Source: Duganella alba
Lineage (GTDB): Bacteria; Pseudomonadota; Gammaproteobacteria; Burkholderiales; Burkholderiaceae_D
DNA: 64,000 nt
Direction: 5' to 3'
Assembly: GCF_009674495.1 (NCBI RefSeq)
Contig: NZ_WKJN01000002.1
Coordinates: forward strand, 62,001 to 126,000
Part shown: positions 54,765-63,717 of the stretch, piece by piece
How positions within the stretch are numbered: the stretch's first letter is position 1
How the letters are laid out: the number at the start of each line of letters is the position of its first letter
Translations under genes and position numbers: made by a program
The notes under the pieces: model-generated
The model's input: the letters and a program-made list of their open reading frames with translations, nothing else
Told to the model about the DNA's origin: nothing
Databases searched by the model: none

Positions 54765-57572
54765 TTGAAAACAAGACTGATCACCACCATGCTGTTGATG
54801 CTGGCCTGCGTGGCGTTGAACGCCGGCGCGGCCACGCGCGAGCGCCTGTCGCTGGATCGCGGCTGGCTGTTCCACCAGGGCGACATCGTTGAACCGCCTA
54901 TCGTGGGCCATGAAGAGTCCTACAGCAATGCCAAGGCTGGCAACGCCAGTGGCGCGGCCGGCAACGAATACGACGATTCGACCTGGCGCCATCTCGACCT
55001 GCCGCACGACTGGGCCGTCGAAGGCCCTTTCGATCCGAAGGCGAATGTGGCGCAAGGCTATCGTCCGCGCGGCATCGGCTGGTATCGCCGCTACCTGCAG
55101 GTCGATCCGTCGGAACGCGGCAAGCATTTTGAATTGCAGTTCGACGCCATCGCGACGCATGCCACGGTCTGGGTCAACGGCAATGTGGTCAGCCGCAACT
55201 GGTCCGGCTACAACGCCAGCTATATCGACATCACGCCTTTCCTGCGCTACGGCGATGCGATGAACACCATCGCCATCCGTGTCGATGCGGAAGCGATGGA
55301 GGGCTGGTGGTATGAAGGCGCGGGCATGTATCGCCACAGCTGGCTGGTGAAGCGCAATCCGGTGCACGTGGTGACCGATGGCGTGCACGCCACGCCGCGC
55401 CTCATCAAGGACAAGCAGTGGAGCATTCCGGTGGAAGTCACGCTGAACAACAGCGGCAAGACGGCCGGCGATGTGATCGTCGAAGTGACGGTGTACGACC
55501 CGTCCGGCAAGCAGGTGGCGCAGCGTACCACGCCGGCGCGCGTGGGCGTACTGGCCACCAGCAGCGTGCAGTTGCCGGTCACGATCAACAATCCTGCGCT
55601 GTGGTCGATCGAAAAAACCAATCTGTATCGCGTGACCACGCGCGTTCTGCAAGCCGGCAAGGCGCAGGATGAGGTGTCGCTGAATACCGGCTTCCGCACC
55701 ATCCGCTTCGATGCGGCGCAGGGCTTCTTCCTCAACGGCGTGCACGTCAAGCTGCAAGGCGTGTGCATCCACCAGGACCACGCCGGTGTCGGCGTGGCGG
55801 TGCCGGATTCGGTGTGGGAATATCGTTTGCGCCGCCTGAAGGAGATGGGCGTGAACGCCATCCGCTTCTCGCACAACGCGCCGGCGGCGGAAGTGCTGGA
55901 CATGGTGGACCGCATGGGCTTCGTCGTCATGGATGAGAACCGCAATTTCAATCCATCGGCGGATTACATGAAGCAGCTGGAGTGGATGGTCAAGCGCGAC
56001 CGCCATCATCCGGGCATCGTCCTGTGGTCGGTGTTTAACGAAGAGCCGGTGCAGGCGACCGAAGTCGGTTACGAAATGGCGCGCCGCATGTCGGCCGCCG
56101 TGAAGGCGCTGGACGACACCCGTCCGGTCACCGCCGCGATGAACGGCGGCTTCCTGACCGAGCTGAATGTGTCGCACGCGGTGGACGTGGTGGGCGCCAA
56201 CTATCAGGTGCCGGATTACGACCGCTATCACAAGGCTTATCCGAACAAGCCGTTCACCAGTTCCGAAGACACTTCCGCCTTCATGACGCGCGGCGAGTAC
56301 AAGACGGTGAAGGAGAAGAACCTGATCGCCAGCTATGACGACGATGCGGCGCAGTGGGGCAACACCCACCGCGACGCGTGGGAAGCGATCGACACGCGGC
56401 CGTTCGTGGCGGGCGGTTTTGTGTGGACCGGCTTCGATTACCGCGGCGAACCGACGCCGAACGAATGGCCGTCGGTCAGCTCCGTGTTCGGCATCATGGA
56501 CCTGAACGGCTTCCCGAAAACCGCCTACTACATCCACCAGGTACAGTGGATCAAGGACAAGCCGCTGATCCACATCGCGCCGCACTGGAACTGGAAGCAG
56601 GGCGACAAGGTGCGCGTGATGGTGATGTCCAACATCGAACGCATCCAGCTGCTGCTGAACGGCCGCACCATCGGCGAGCAGAAGGCCGATCCGTATCGCA
56701 TGAATAACTTCGACGTCGTCTTCGAGCCGGGCAAGCTGGAAGCCATCGGCTACAGGGGCGGCAAGGAAGTGGTGCGCACATCGGTGGAAACCACCGGCGC
56801 GCCGGTGTCGCTGGAACTGGTGCCGGACCGCGCGCAGCTGGCGGGCGATGGCCGCGATGCGATGCCGATCACCGTGCGCGCGCTGGATGCGCAAGGCCGC
56901 GCCGTGCCGCTGGCGGACAATGAGGTGACTTTCGCCGTCACGGGCGGCGGCCGCTCCATCGGCCATGGCAACGGCGATCCGAATTCGCACGAGAACGAGA
57001 AGGGCGCTACCCGTCGCCTGTTCAACGGCCTGGCGCAGCTGATTGTGCAGACCAACTACGATGCCAGGGACGCCGTCATCATCAACGCCACCGCGCCCGG
57101 CCTGCAGGCCGCGCGCGTGACGATACCGGTGAAGCAGGTGGCGGCCCAGCCTTACGTGGCGCAAGCCGACGCGCCGCTGACCTTCGTGCGCAGCTGGCGC
57201 ATCGCGCCGGACGGCGATGCGCGGCCGGACCCGAACCAGAAATTGGCCAGCTTCGACATGAATACCTGGGGCTGGGGATCGCCGCCGATGCGCGCCGCCG
57301 CCGGCAGCACGTATCACCTGTATCGCTCCAGCTTCACGCCGCGCAAGAACCTGGCCGATGGCAGCGGCCGCATCCGCTTCGCGTCGATCAAGGGCAAGGC
57401 GGAGATCTGGCTCAACGGCGCGCTGGTCGGCAGGAAGGACAGCTACGCCGCCGCGCCGCTGGACGTGGCGCTGCCGGCCGGCGACGGCAAGCGCGAACTG
57501 AATGTGCTGATCGAGGCGGAAGCGGGGCAGGGCAGCGGTATTGAGGGCCATGTCACCATTGAAGCCAAGTAG
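54765..57572 (+). CDS. GH2 beta-galactosidase (exported)
   Basis: 935 residues from a TTG start set by GGGGAG six bases upstream; this start also gives the signal peptide its basic residues (KTR..LLMLACVALNAGAA). A GH2 sugar-binding domain (LPHDWAVEGPFD..GIGWYRRYL) and an Ig-like domain precede the barrel. The acid/base is Glu426 (WSVFNEEP) and the nucleophile probably Glu501 (FTSSEDTSAF). Beta-sandwich domains follow. It lies just behind the TonB receptor gene and likely cuts imported galactosides in the periplasm. Confidence 0.87.
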   Translation: MKTRLITTMLLMLACVALNAGAATRERLSLDRGWLFHQGDIVEPPIVGHEESYSNAKAGNASGAAGNEYDDSTWRHLDLPHDWAVEGPFDPKANVAQGYRPRGIGWYRRYLQVDPSERGKHFELQFDAIATHATVWVNGNVVSRNWSGYNASYIDITPFLRYGDAMNTIAIRVDAEAMEGWWYEGAGMYRHSWLVKRNPVHVVTDGVHATPRLIKDKQWSIPVEVTLNNSGKTAGDVIVEVTVYDPSGKQVAQRTTPARVGVLATSSVQLPVTINNPALWSIEKTNLYRVTTRVLQAGKAQDEVSLNTGFRTIRFDAAQGFFLNGVHVKLQGVCIHQDHAGVGVAVPDSVWEYRLRRLKEMGVNAIRFSHNAPAAEVLDMVDRMGFVVMDENRNFNPSADYMKQLEWMVKRDRHHPGIVLWSVFNEEPVQATEVGYEMARRMSAAVKALDDTRPVTAAMNGGFLTELNVSHAVDVVGANYQVPDYDRYHKAYPNKPFTSSEDTSAFMTRGEYKTVKEKNLIASYDDDAAQWGNTHRDAWEAIDTRPFVAGGFVWTGFDYRGEPTPNEWPSVSSVFGIMDLNGFPKTAYYIHQVQWIKDKPLIHIAPHWNWKQGDKVRVMVMSNIERIQLLLNGRTIGEQKADPYRMNNFDVVFEPGKLEAIGYRGGKEVVRTSVETTGAPVSLELVPDRAQLAGDGRDAMPITVRALDAQGRAVPLADNEVTFAVTGGGRSIGHGNGDPNSHENEKGATRRLFNGLAQLIVQTNYDARDAVIINATAPGLQAARVTIPVKQVAAQPYVAQADAPLTFVRSWRIAPDGDARPDPNQKLASFDMNTWGWGSPPMRAAAGSTYHLYRSSFTPRKNLADGSGRIRFASIKGKAEIWLNGALVGRKDSYAAAPLDVALPAGDGKRELNVLIEAEAGQGSGIEGHVTIEAK

Positions 57573-57660
57573 TTGACGATGAGTAAATAAATCGCGTGCT
57601 TGTTGGTCGCAAACACGCGATTCGGTTGACGGCGTCCCGCGCGCTGCCTATAGTGGCGGG

Positions 57661-57903
57661 ATGATTTCAGATTTCCAAGAACTCTCCGATAAAATCGACC
57701 AGTTGGCCGAGATGACGCAAGCGCTGCGTCGGGAAAACGCGCAGCTGCGCCAGGCCAATGCCGCCCTGGTGGTCGAGAACATGGGCTACCAGCGCCGCCT
57801 GAGCGAGGCCTCGGTCCGCGTTGAAGCTTTGCTGGAACAAATCCCCGCCATCGGTGGCGACGCCGCCGAGGACAAGCAGCCTGAAAACGAGGAAGCACGA
57901 TGA
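57661..57903 (+). CDS. ZapB-like small coiled-coil protein
   Basis: 80 residues, almost wholly heptad-like coiled coil (LSDKIDQLAEMTQALRRENAQLRQANAALVVEN). It overlaps the start of zapA by 4 bases (ATGA), a conserved arrangement in betaproteobacteria. It probably takes part in Z-ring organisation with ZapA. Confidence 0.78.
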   Translation: MISDFQELSDKIDQLAEMTQALRRENAQLRQANAALVVENMGYQRRLSEASVRVEALLEQIPAIGGDAAEDKQPENEEAR

Positions 57904-58211
57904 TCCAGGTCGATGTCACGATCATGGGCCTGAGCTACAAGCTGGCCTGCAAGGAAGACGAAGAACAGGCCTTGCGCAAGGCGGCGTCCTTCCTGGACAA
58001 GAAGATGAGCGCGATCCGCGACGCCGGTAAGGTCAAGGGCAACGACCGCATCGCCGTGATGGCGGCGCTGAGCGTGGCCGCGGAATTTCTGTCGGTGAAA
58101 GCGCCACAAGGTCCGTTGTCTGACATGTCGATTCTCGAAGTGCAGACCAAGATCAGCGCCATGCACAAAGTGCTCGATAGCGCACTGACTCCGCAAGAAA
58201 CCCTGTTTTAA
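57900..58211 (+). CDS. zapA: cell division protein ZapA
   Basis: 103 residues. VDVTIMGLSYKLACKEDEEQALRKAASFLDKKMSAIRDAGKVKGNDRIAVMAALSVAAEFL (family pattern) is the ZapA domain, with a C-terminal coiled coil. It bundles FtsZ filaments at midcell. 6S RNA follows, as in many proteobacteria. Confidence 0.92.
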   Translation: MIQVDVTIMGLSYKLACKEDEEQALRKAASFLDKKMSAIRDAGKVKGNDRIAVMAALSVAAEFLSVKAPQGPLSDMSILEVQTKISAMHKVLDSALTPQETLF

Positions 58212-58269
58212 TCGCTTTTTAATTCGAACAGCCCTTCCTTTGCGGCGCACAAGAGAGTAAACTTCTTTT

Positions 58270-58445
58270 CACCCTGCGGTGTTCGAGACTTGTCATATAT
58301 TCCTTGAACCATTTTTTTGCACCGGTTACGGAAATTTGTTCGATGGGCGAGAGCGTCGCTAGTCCGATGAACCCGAAATTGAACTAACTGTGACCACCTG
58401 AGCCTTTTGGTTCGGGATGCCGGCAAGACGGCACATGCGGGGCCT
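58270..58445 (+). ncRNA. ssrS: 6S RNA
   Basis: The segment sits between zapA and an EVE-domain gene, the usual 6S locus. Its ends pair (CCCTGCGGTG with CACATGCGGGG) and the interior has the long interrupted helix of 6S, with CCTTGAACC near the 5' side and AACTAACTGTGACCACCTGA then GGTTCGGGATGCCGG near the 3' side, as in betaproteobacterial 6S. TAAACT at 58258-58263 may be the -10. It binds sigma-70 RNA polymerase. Ends are approximate. Confidence 0.82.
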
Positions 58446-58453
58446 TATTCAAC

Positions 58454-58495
58454 AAAAAGCGGTTGCAAGCATGTGAATGCGCAGCCGCTTTTTTT
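58454..58495 (+). terminator. intrinsic terminator after 6S RNA
   Basis: A 13-base stem (AAAAAGCGGTTGC with GCAGCCGCTTTTT, one G-U pair), 14-base loop, and a seven-base T-tract including the stem end. Confidence 0.8.
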
Positions 58496-58511
58496 CGTCT
58501 GGAGAATACGT

Positions 58512-58970
58512 ATGCAGTATTGGCTGATGAAATCCGAACCGGATGAAGTGAGTATCGACGACGTCATGGCGTCGCCGCAGCAGACCACCGCGTGGTTTGG
58601 CGTGCGCAACTACCAGGCGCGCAATTTCATGCGCGACCAGATGCAGGTCGGCGACGGTGTGCTGTTCTATCACTCCAGCTGCCCGGAGCCCGGCATTGCG
58701 GGCCTGGCGGAGATAGTGAGCACTCCTTATCCGGATGCCTCGCAGTTCGACGCCAAGGGCAAATACTACGATCCGAAGGCGACGCAGGAGCAGCCGCGCT
58801 GGATCTCCATCGATGTGAAGGGCACGCGGAAAACGCGTTTGCTGGCGCTGGCGGAGATGCGCACGATTCCGGCGCTGGAAGAGATGGTGGTGCTGCAGAA
58901 GGGCAGCCGCCTGTCCATCACGCCGGTCACGCCGGCGCAATGGAAAGCGGTCGTCAAGCTTTTGAAATAA
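58512..58970 (+). CDS. EVE-domain protein
   Basis: 152 residues. YWLMKSEPDEVSIDDV, TAWFGVRNYQARNFMRDQMQVGDGVLFYHSSC and GIAGLAEIVSTPYPD are the EVE (PUA-like) domain, which binds modified bases in nucleic acids. GGAG lies seven bases before the ATG at 58512; the in-frame sequence above it is the 6S terminator. Its stop overlaps the end of lgt by 17 bases. Confidence 0.9.
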   Translation: MQYWLMKSEPDEVSIDDVMASPQQTTAWFGVRNYQARNFMRDQMQVGDGVLFYHSSCPEPGIAGLAEIVSTPYPDASQFDAKGKYYDPKATQEQPRWISIDVKGTRKTRLLALAEMRTIPALEEMVVLQKGSRLSITPVTPAQWKAVVKLLK

Positions 58971-59811
58971 TCGGTGCGCGGCCGCGCTGGCGCACTTTGT
59001 AGGCCCACACCAGCATCAGGATCGCGCCGACGATCATCGGCAGCGACAGCACCTGGCCGGAGGTGATCGGCAAGCCCAGCACGGTGGTTTCCCAGTCCGG
59101 CGTGCGGAACCACTCGGTGAAGAAGCGCGCGCAGCCGTACAGCAGCGTGTAGAAGGCGCCCACCGCCAGGCGTGGACGCTCCTTGCGGGCGAAGATCCAC
59201 AGCAGCACAAACACCAGCAGACCATCGATCAGCATCTGATAAATCGGCGACGGATGACGCAGGCCCTGCAGGAATACCGGGTCCGGATGCAGCGGGTAGC
59301 GGATGTCCGGCCACAGCATGGCCCACGGCAGCGACTGGTCGCTGACCACGCGGCCCGGCAGTTCGGCGTTGATGAAGTTGCCCATGCGGCCGGCGGCGTA
59401 ACCCAGCGGCACCAGCGGCGCGATGAAGTCGTACACGTCCAGCAGATTGCGGCCGGACTTGCGCGCCCACAGCGACATGGCGATCAGTACGCCGAGGAAG
59501 CCGCCGTGGAACGACATGCCGCCATGCCAGACCTTGAAGATTTCGATCGGATCGGAGAAGTATTTCACCGGCTCGTAGAACAGCACTTCGCCCAGGCGGC
59601 CGCCGATGATCACGCCCATCATGCCGTAAAAGAGCATGTCGTCCAGATCCTCTTTTTTCCACAGCTGCGCGGCGATGTGCGGCTGCTTGATGCGCACGCG
59701 GCCCAGCGCGATGAACAGCGCAAAGGCCAGCACGTACATCAGGCCATACCAGTGGACGGCGACTGGCCCCAGTTGCAGGGCAATCGGATCGGGCATCGGG
59801 TGTATCAGCAT
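58954..59811 (-). CDS. lgt: prolipoprotein diacylglyceryl transferase
   Basis: 285 residues, about seven membrane segments. WHGGMSFHGGFLG and the Lgt signature GRMGNFINAELPGR are present. It moves diacylglycerol from phosphatidylglycerol to the lipobox cysteine of prelipoproteins, such as the PKD lipoprotein here. Its start overlaps the stop of the upstream LysR gene by 7 bases. Confidence 0.96.
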   Translation of the reverse strand: MLIHPMPDPIALQLGPVAVHWYGLMYVLAFALFIALGRVRIKQPHIAAQLWKKEDLDDMLFYGMMGVIIGGRLGEVLFYEPVKYFSDPIEIFKVWHGGMSFHGGFLGVLIAMSLWARKSGRNLLDVYDFIAPLVPLGYAAGRMGNFINAELPGRVVSDQSLPWAMLWPDIRYPLHPDPVFLQGLRHPSPIYQMLIDGLLVFVLLWIFARKERPRLAVGAFYTLLYGCARFFTEWFRTPDWETTVLGLPITSGQVLSLPMIVGAILMLVWAYKVRQRGRAPIISKA

Positions 59812-60713
59812 AGGGCGCTTTTCCTCAATTCGTTTCTTAATAATTCCAAAAAGCCGTGCAGCACCGGCGAGGCGTTGTCGCGCCGCCAGGCCAGGCCGGT
59901 TTCGACCAATGGCGTGGCGTCGGCCAGCGCCCGGTATTCTACCCCGGTCCGCATCAGGTTGGAGACCGACTGCGGCACCAGCGCCATGCCGATGCCGGCC
60001 GATACCAGGCTGACGATGGTTTGCATCTGGATCGCTTCCTGGCCGATGTCCGGCGTGACGCCGGCATCGCGGAACACGGACAGGATGGCGTCGTGCAGCG
60101 CCGGCGAAATCGCGCGCGGGAAGATGATCAGCGGCAGCCGCGGCAGCGCGGACAGTTTCAGCTTGCCTTGCTTCTTCAGCGCGGGCAGGCCGGAGGGCAG
60201 GGCCAGCACCAGCGGTTCGTTCAGCACTGGCAGGTAGTCGAGTTGTTCTTTGGCCTTGTCGGGCAGCGGCGGGATCAGCAGGCCGGCGTCGATACGGTTG
60301 TGCAGCAGGTCGTTCAGCTGCAAATCGGAGGTGGATTCCTGTAGCGTGATCTGCACCTGCGGATAGGCGGCGCGGTAGGCGCGCAGGAAGGGCGGCAGCA
60401 CGCTGTAGTCGGCCGAGGAGACGAAGGCCAGCGTCAGGCGTCCCACTTCGCCGGCGGCGGCGCGCTGCACCAGCTGCGGCAGTTCCTGCGCCTGCGCCAG
60501 CAGACGGCGCGCCTCGGGCAGCAGCGCCATGCCGGCCGGCGTCAGGGCCACGCCACGACGGTTGCGTTCGAACAGCGCGGCGCCCAGTTCTTCTTCCAGC
60601 GCCTGGATGGTCTGCGACAACGGCGGCTGCGTCATGTGCAGCCGCAGCGCCGCCTTGCCGAAGTGGAGTTCTTCGGCGACGGCGATAAAGTAGCGGAGCT
60701 GACGCAGTTCCAT
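59805..60713 (-). CDS. LysR-family regulator
   Basis: 302 residues. HTH (MELRQLRYFIAVAEELHFGKAALRLHMTQPPLSQTIQALEEELGAALFER, family pattern) and an effector domain. It is of the CatR/BenM-like branch (HMTQPPLSQ). Divergent from ilvD and coupled to lgt. Control of ilvD is possible but not shown. Confidence 0.85.
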   Translation of the reverse strand: MELRQLRYFIAVAEELHFGKAALRLHMTQPPLSQTIQALEEELGAALFERNRRGVALTPAGMALLPEARRLLAQAQELPQLVQRAAAGEVGRLTLAFVSSADYSVLPPFLRAYRAAYPQVQITLQESTSDLQLNDLLHNRIDAGLLIPPLPDKAKEQLDYLPVLNEPLVLALPSGLPALKKQGKLKLSALPRLPLIIFPRAISPALHDAILSVFRDAGVTPDIGQEAIQMQTIVSLVSAGIGMALVPQSVSNLMRTGVEYRALADATPLVETGLAWRRDNASPVLHGFLELLRNELRKSALC

Positions 60714-60858
60714 ATGGTTTACTGTTGAATTTGTTCTGTGTGATATTTTATACGACTCACAGCCACGTAAATCATATATTTGACACCGTCGTGGGGACGT
60801 CGCAAACTCCCATGCTAAGCCAGCGGAATTAAGCTCGCCTTATCATTGGAGAAACATC

Positions 60859-62721
60859 ATGCCGCAATACCGTTCCCGCACCACCACCCACGGCCGCAAC
60901 ATGGCCGGCGCCCGCGCCCTGTGGCGCGCCACCGGCATGAAAGACGGCGACTTCGACAAGCCGATCGTCGCCGTGGTCAATTCCTTCACCCAGTTCGTGC
61001 CGGGTCACGTGCACCTGAAGGATCTGGGACAACTGGTGGCGCGCGAGATTGAAAAAGCGGGCGGTGTGGCGAAAGAATTCAACACCATCGCCGTCGACGA
61101 CGGCATCGCCATGGGCCACGGCGGCATGCTGTATTCGCTGCCGTCGCGCGACCTGATCGCCGATTCGGTCGAGTACATGGTCAACGCCCACTGCGCCGAT
61201 GCGATGGTGTGCATCTCCAACTGCGACAAGATCACGCCGGGCATGCTGATGGCCGCGATGCGCCTCAACATTCCGGTGGTGTTCGTGTCCGGCGGCCCGA
61301 TGGAAGCGGGCAAGGTGGTCAAGGTCGTCAACGGCGGCCAGAAGATCATCAAGCTCGATCTGGTGGACGCCATGATCAAGGCCGGCGACAGCACCGTCAG
61401 CGACGCCGACGTGGCCGAGATCGAGCGTTCCGCCTGCCCGACCTGCGGTTCATGCTCGGGCATGTTCACCGCCAACTCGATGAACTGCCTGACCGAGGCG
61501 CTGGGCCTGTCGCTGCCGGGTAACGGCACCATCGTCGCCACGCACGCCGACCGCGAACAGCTGTTCCTGCGCGCCGGCCGCCTGATTGTCGAACTGGCCA
61601 AGCGCCATTACGAGCAGGATGACTACTCGATCCTGCCGCGCACCATCGCCAACAAGGCGACCTTTGAAAACGCCATGGCGCTCGACGTGTCCATGGGCGG
61701 GTCGACCAACACCGTGCTGCACCTGCTGGCGGCAGCGCATGAAGCGGGCGTGGATTTCACCATGGCCGACATCGACCGCATCTCGCGCAAGGTGCCATGC
61801 CTGTGCAAGGTGGCGCCGATGACCGACAAGTTCCACATCGAAGACGTGCACCGCGCCGGCGGCATCATCTCCATCCTCGGCGAGCTGGCGCGCGGCGGTC
61901 TGCTGGACACCTCGCGCCCCACCATTCACGCGCCGACGCTGGCCGATGCCATCGAACGCAACGACATCAAGCGCAGCGACGATCCAGCCGTGCATAAGCT
62001 GTTCAGCGCGGCGCCGGGCGGCGTGCCGACCCAGGTGGCGTTCTCGCAATCGGAACGTTTCGCTTCGCTGGATCTGGACCGCACGGCCGGCTGCATCCGC
62101 GACAGGGAACACGCGTATTCGCAGGACGGCGGCCTGGCGGTCTTGTACGGCAACCTGGCGGAGAAGGGCTGCATCGTCAAGACGGCCGGCGTTGACGAAA
62201 GCATCCTGAAGTTCAGCGGCAAGGCGCGCGTGTTCGAATCGCAGGACGCGGCGGTGGAAGCCATCCTCGGCGACAACGTGCATGAAGGCGATGTGGTCAT
62301 CATCCGCTACGAAGGCCCGAAAGGCGGCCCTGGCATGCAGGAGATGCTGTATCCAACCTCGTACATCAAGTCCAAGGGCCTGGGCAAGGCCTGCGCGCTG
62401 TTCACCGACGGCCGCTTCTCGGGCGGCTCGTCCGGCCTGGTGATCGGCCACGCGTCGCCGGAAGCGGCGGAAGGCGGCGCCATCGGCCTGGTGGAAGAGG
62501 GCGACATGATCGACATCGACATCCCGAACCGCACCATCGGCCTGCGCATCAGCGATGCCGAACTGGCGGCGCGCCGCGCCGCCATGGAAGCCAGGGGCGC
62601 CGATGCATGGCAACCGGTGAACCGCGAGCGCTACGTCTCGCAGGCGCTGCAAGCCTACGCCGCGCTGACCACCTCCGCCGACCGCGGCGCGGTGCGCGAC
62701 CTGTCGCAACTGAAGCGCTAA
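60859..62721 (+). CDS. ilvD: dihydroxy-acid dehydratase
   Basis: 620 residues, full length. [32 protein letters not shown], and the C-terminal [19 protein letters not shown] are IlvD signatures; the cysteines hold the Fe-S cluster. It makes the 2-keto acids of the isoleucine, valine and leucine pathway. GGAG precedes the ATG. The 124 residues nearest the N-terminus and the length match the IlvD type and not Edd or sugar-acid dehydratases. Confidence 0.95.
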   Translation: MPQYRSRTTTHGRNMAGARALWRATGMKDGDFDKPIVAVVNSFTQFVPGHVHLKDLGQLVAREIEKAGGVAKEFNTIAVDDGIAMGHGGMLYSLPSRDLIADSVEYMVNAHCADAMVCISNCDKITPGMLMAAMRLNIPVVFVSGGPMEAGKVVKVVNGGQKIIKLDLVDAMIKAGDSTVSDADVAEIERSACPTCGSCSGMFTANSMNCLTEALGLSLPGNGTIVATHADREQLFLRAGRLIVELAKRHYEQDDYSILPRTIANKATFENAMALDVSMGGSTNTVLHLLAAAHEAGVDFTMADIDRISRKVPCLCKVAPMTDKFHIEDVHRAGGIISILGELARGGLLDTSRPTIHAPTLADAIERNDIKRSDDPAVHKLFSAAPGGVPTQVAFSQSERFASLDLDRTAGCIRDREHAYSQDGGLAVLYGNLAEKGCIVKTAGVDESILKFSGKARVFESQDAAVEAILGDNVHEGDVVIIRYEGPKGGPGMQEMLYPTSYIKSKGLGKACALFTDGRFSGGSSGLVIGHASPEAAEGGAIGLVEEGDMIDIDIPNRTIGLRISDAELAARRAAMEARGADAWQPVNRERYVSQALQAYAALTTSADRGAVRDLSQLKR

Positions 62722-62743
62722 GAAAAAAATACGCCAGGTCCAA

Positions 62744-62772
62744 CGCCGCATCCGCCAGCCGGCGATGCGGCG
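62744..62772 (+). terminator. hairpin after ilvD
   Basis: Stem CGCCGCATC / GATGCGGCG with an 11-base loop, but only CTTTG downstream. It may be a weak terminator or mRNA-end stabiliser. Confidence 0.4.
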
Positions 62773-62778
62773 GCTTTG

Positions 62779-62826
62779 CCATGGAAATTTACTTCCAGAT
62801 GGTGACTATTGGTGATATTTCCATGG
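62779..62826. promoter_or_regulatory. inverted repeat CCATGGAAAT-N28-ATTTCCATGG at the GTPase promoter
   Basis: Perfect 10-base arms; the left arm also forms TGGAA-N6-TTCCA. The right arm lies just upstream of a perfect -10 (TATAAT, 62838-62843), where the -35 would be, and the -35 itself is poor. This is the arrangement of a regulated promoter. TGGAAAT words also form the repeat at 12264. Confidence 0.5.
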
Positions 62827-62837
62827 GGCACATCAGC

Positions 62838-62843
62838 TATAAT
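62838..62843 (+). promoter_or_regulatory. -10 box TATAAT of the GTPase gene
   Basis: Consensus hexamer 51 bases before the ATG at 62894, with no good -35 at the proper distance (ATATTT at 62815). Confidence 0.5.
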
Positions 62844-62893
62844 CAATGTTAATGAAAAGAAATTCTTTTTGTTTTCGTGTTTACTAGCCCCTC

Positions 62894-63706
62894 ATGAAAA
62901 ACAGCGACTTATCACAGCAATTTGAAGAACTTCTTGACACCCCAGTCCACGCCAAGCCGGTAGTTGCGGCGTATGGGTTAATGAATTCTGGGAAGAGTTC
63001 CCTGTTCAATATGCTGACCGAGCATGTGGAGCAGGAATTCTTCAAGACCAACGACATACGCGAAACAGCCGAGAACAGCAGCTGCGATTTCGGCGATTTC
63101 ACTTTCCTCGATACACCTGGCCTGGACGCCAACGCCCAGGACAATTTGACGGCCAGCCAAGGCGAGTCGTCCGCCGACATCGTCGTGTTTGTCCATCAAC
63201 CGCAGGGTGAACTGGATGCCGCCGAAGTCGGTTTCCTGGGCACACTGGCCAGCTCCTTCGGCCACCGCGCTGCCGACAACATCATCCTTGTCCTGAGTAA
63301 GATCGATAAAGCCAGCGCGCAGGAAGTGGATGAAATCGAGGGCAAGATCCGCACCCAGTGCCGCAATCATATCGGCTTTGAACCGACCATCATCCGCGTG
63401 TCCAGCAAGCGCTATGAAACCGGGGTGCGCAATCAGAAGCCGGCGCTGTGCGCGCAAAGCGGCGTGCAGACATTGCGCCAGAAATTGGCCGTCGCGGCAC
63501 TGAGCGCGCAGGAAGCCCGCAACGAACGCCAGTTGGCCAGGGTACGCGCGCTGCTGTTGCAGACCGAGGAGGCGGAAGCGGTACTGAAGAGCCGCCGTAC
63601 CGACCTGCGCCACAACCTGGTCCAGGAGTTCTCCAGTTTTAACGCCCAGGTGGCCAATCTGCGCGAGTTTCTCGCCAGTTCCGCCACGCAGTTCAAGCGC
63701 ATTTAA
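62894..63706 (+). CDS. small GTPase with C-terminal coiled coil (Era/dynamin-like)
   Basis: 270 residues. G1 is GLMNSGKSSLFN, G3 is DTPG (FLDTPGLDANAQ), G4 is LSKID and a G5-like VSSKR follows. The C-terminal 80 residues are a charged coiled coil (ARNERQLARVRALLLQTEEAEAVLKSRRTDLRHNLVQEF). The G1 form and the coiled coil recall bacterial dynamin-like and TrmE/Era-type GTPases, but it is too short for a full dynamin. It precedes a partner gene by 11 bases, so the two are probably one system. Confidence 0.75.
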   Translation: MKNSDLSQQFEELLDTPVHAKPVVAAYGLMNSGKSSLFNMLTEHVEQEFFKTNDIRETAENSSCDFGDFTFLDTPGLDANAQDNLTASQGESSADIVVFVHQPQGELDAAEVGFLGTLASSFGHRAADNIILVLSKIDKASAQEVDEIEGKIRTQCRNHIGFEPTIIRVSSKRYETGVRNQKPALCAQSGVQTLRQKLAVAALSAQEARNERQLARVRALLLQTEEAEAVLKSRRTDLRHNLVQEFSSFNAQVANLREFLASSATQFKRI

Positions 63707-63717
63707 AGGGATCAAAG

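Noticed and set aside
58407..58511. Extension of the EVE protein upstream of 58512
   Set aside because: It would be translated from the 3' end of 6S RNA and its terminator; the SD and the domain start both fit 58512.
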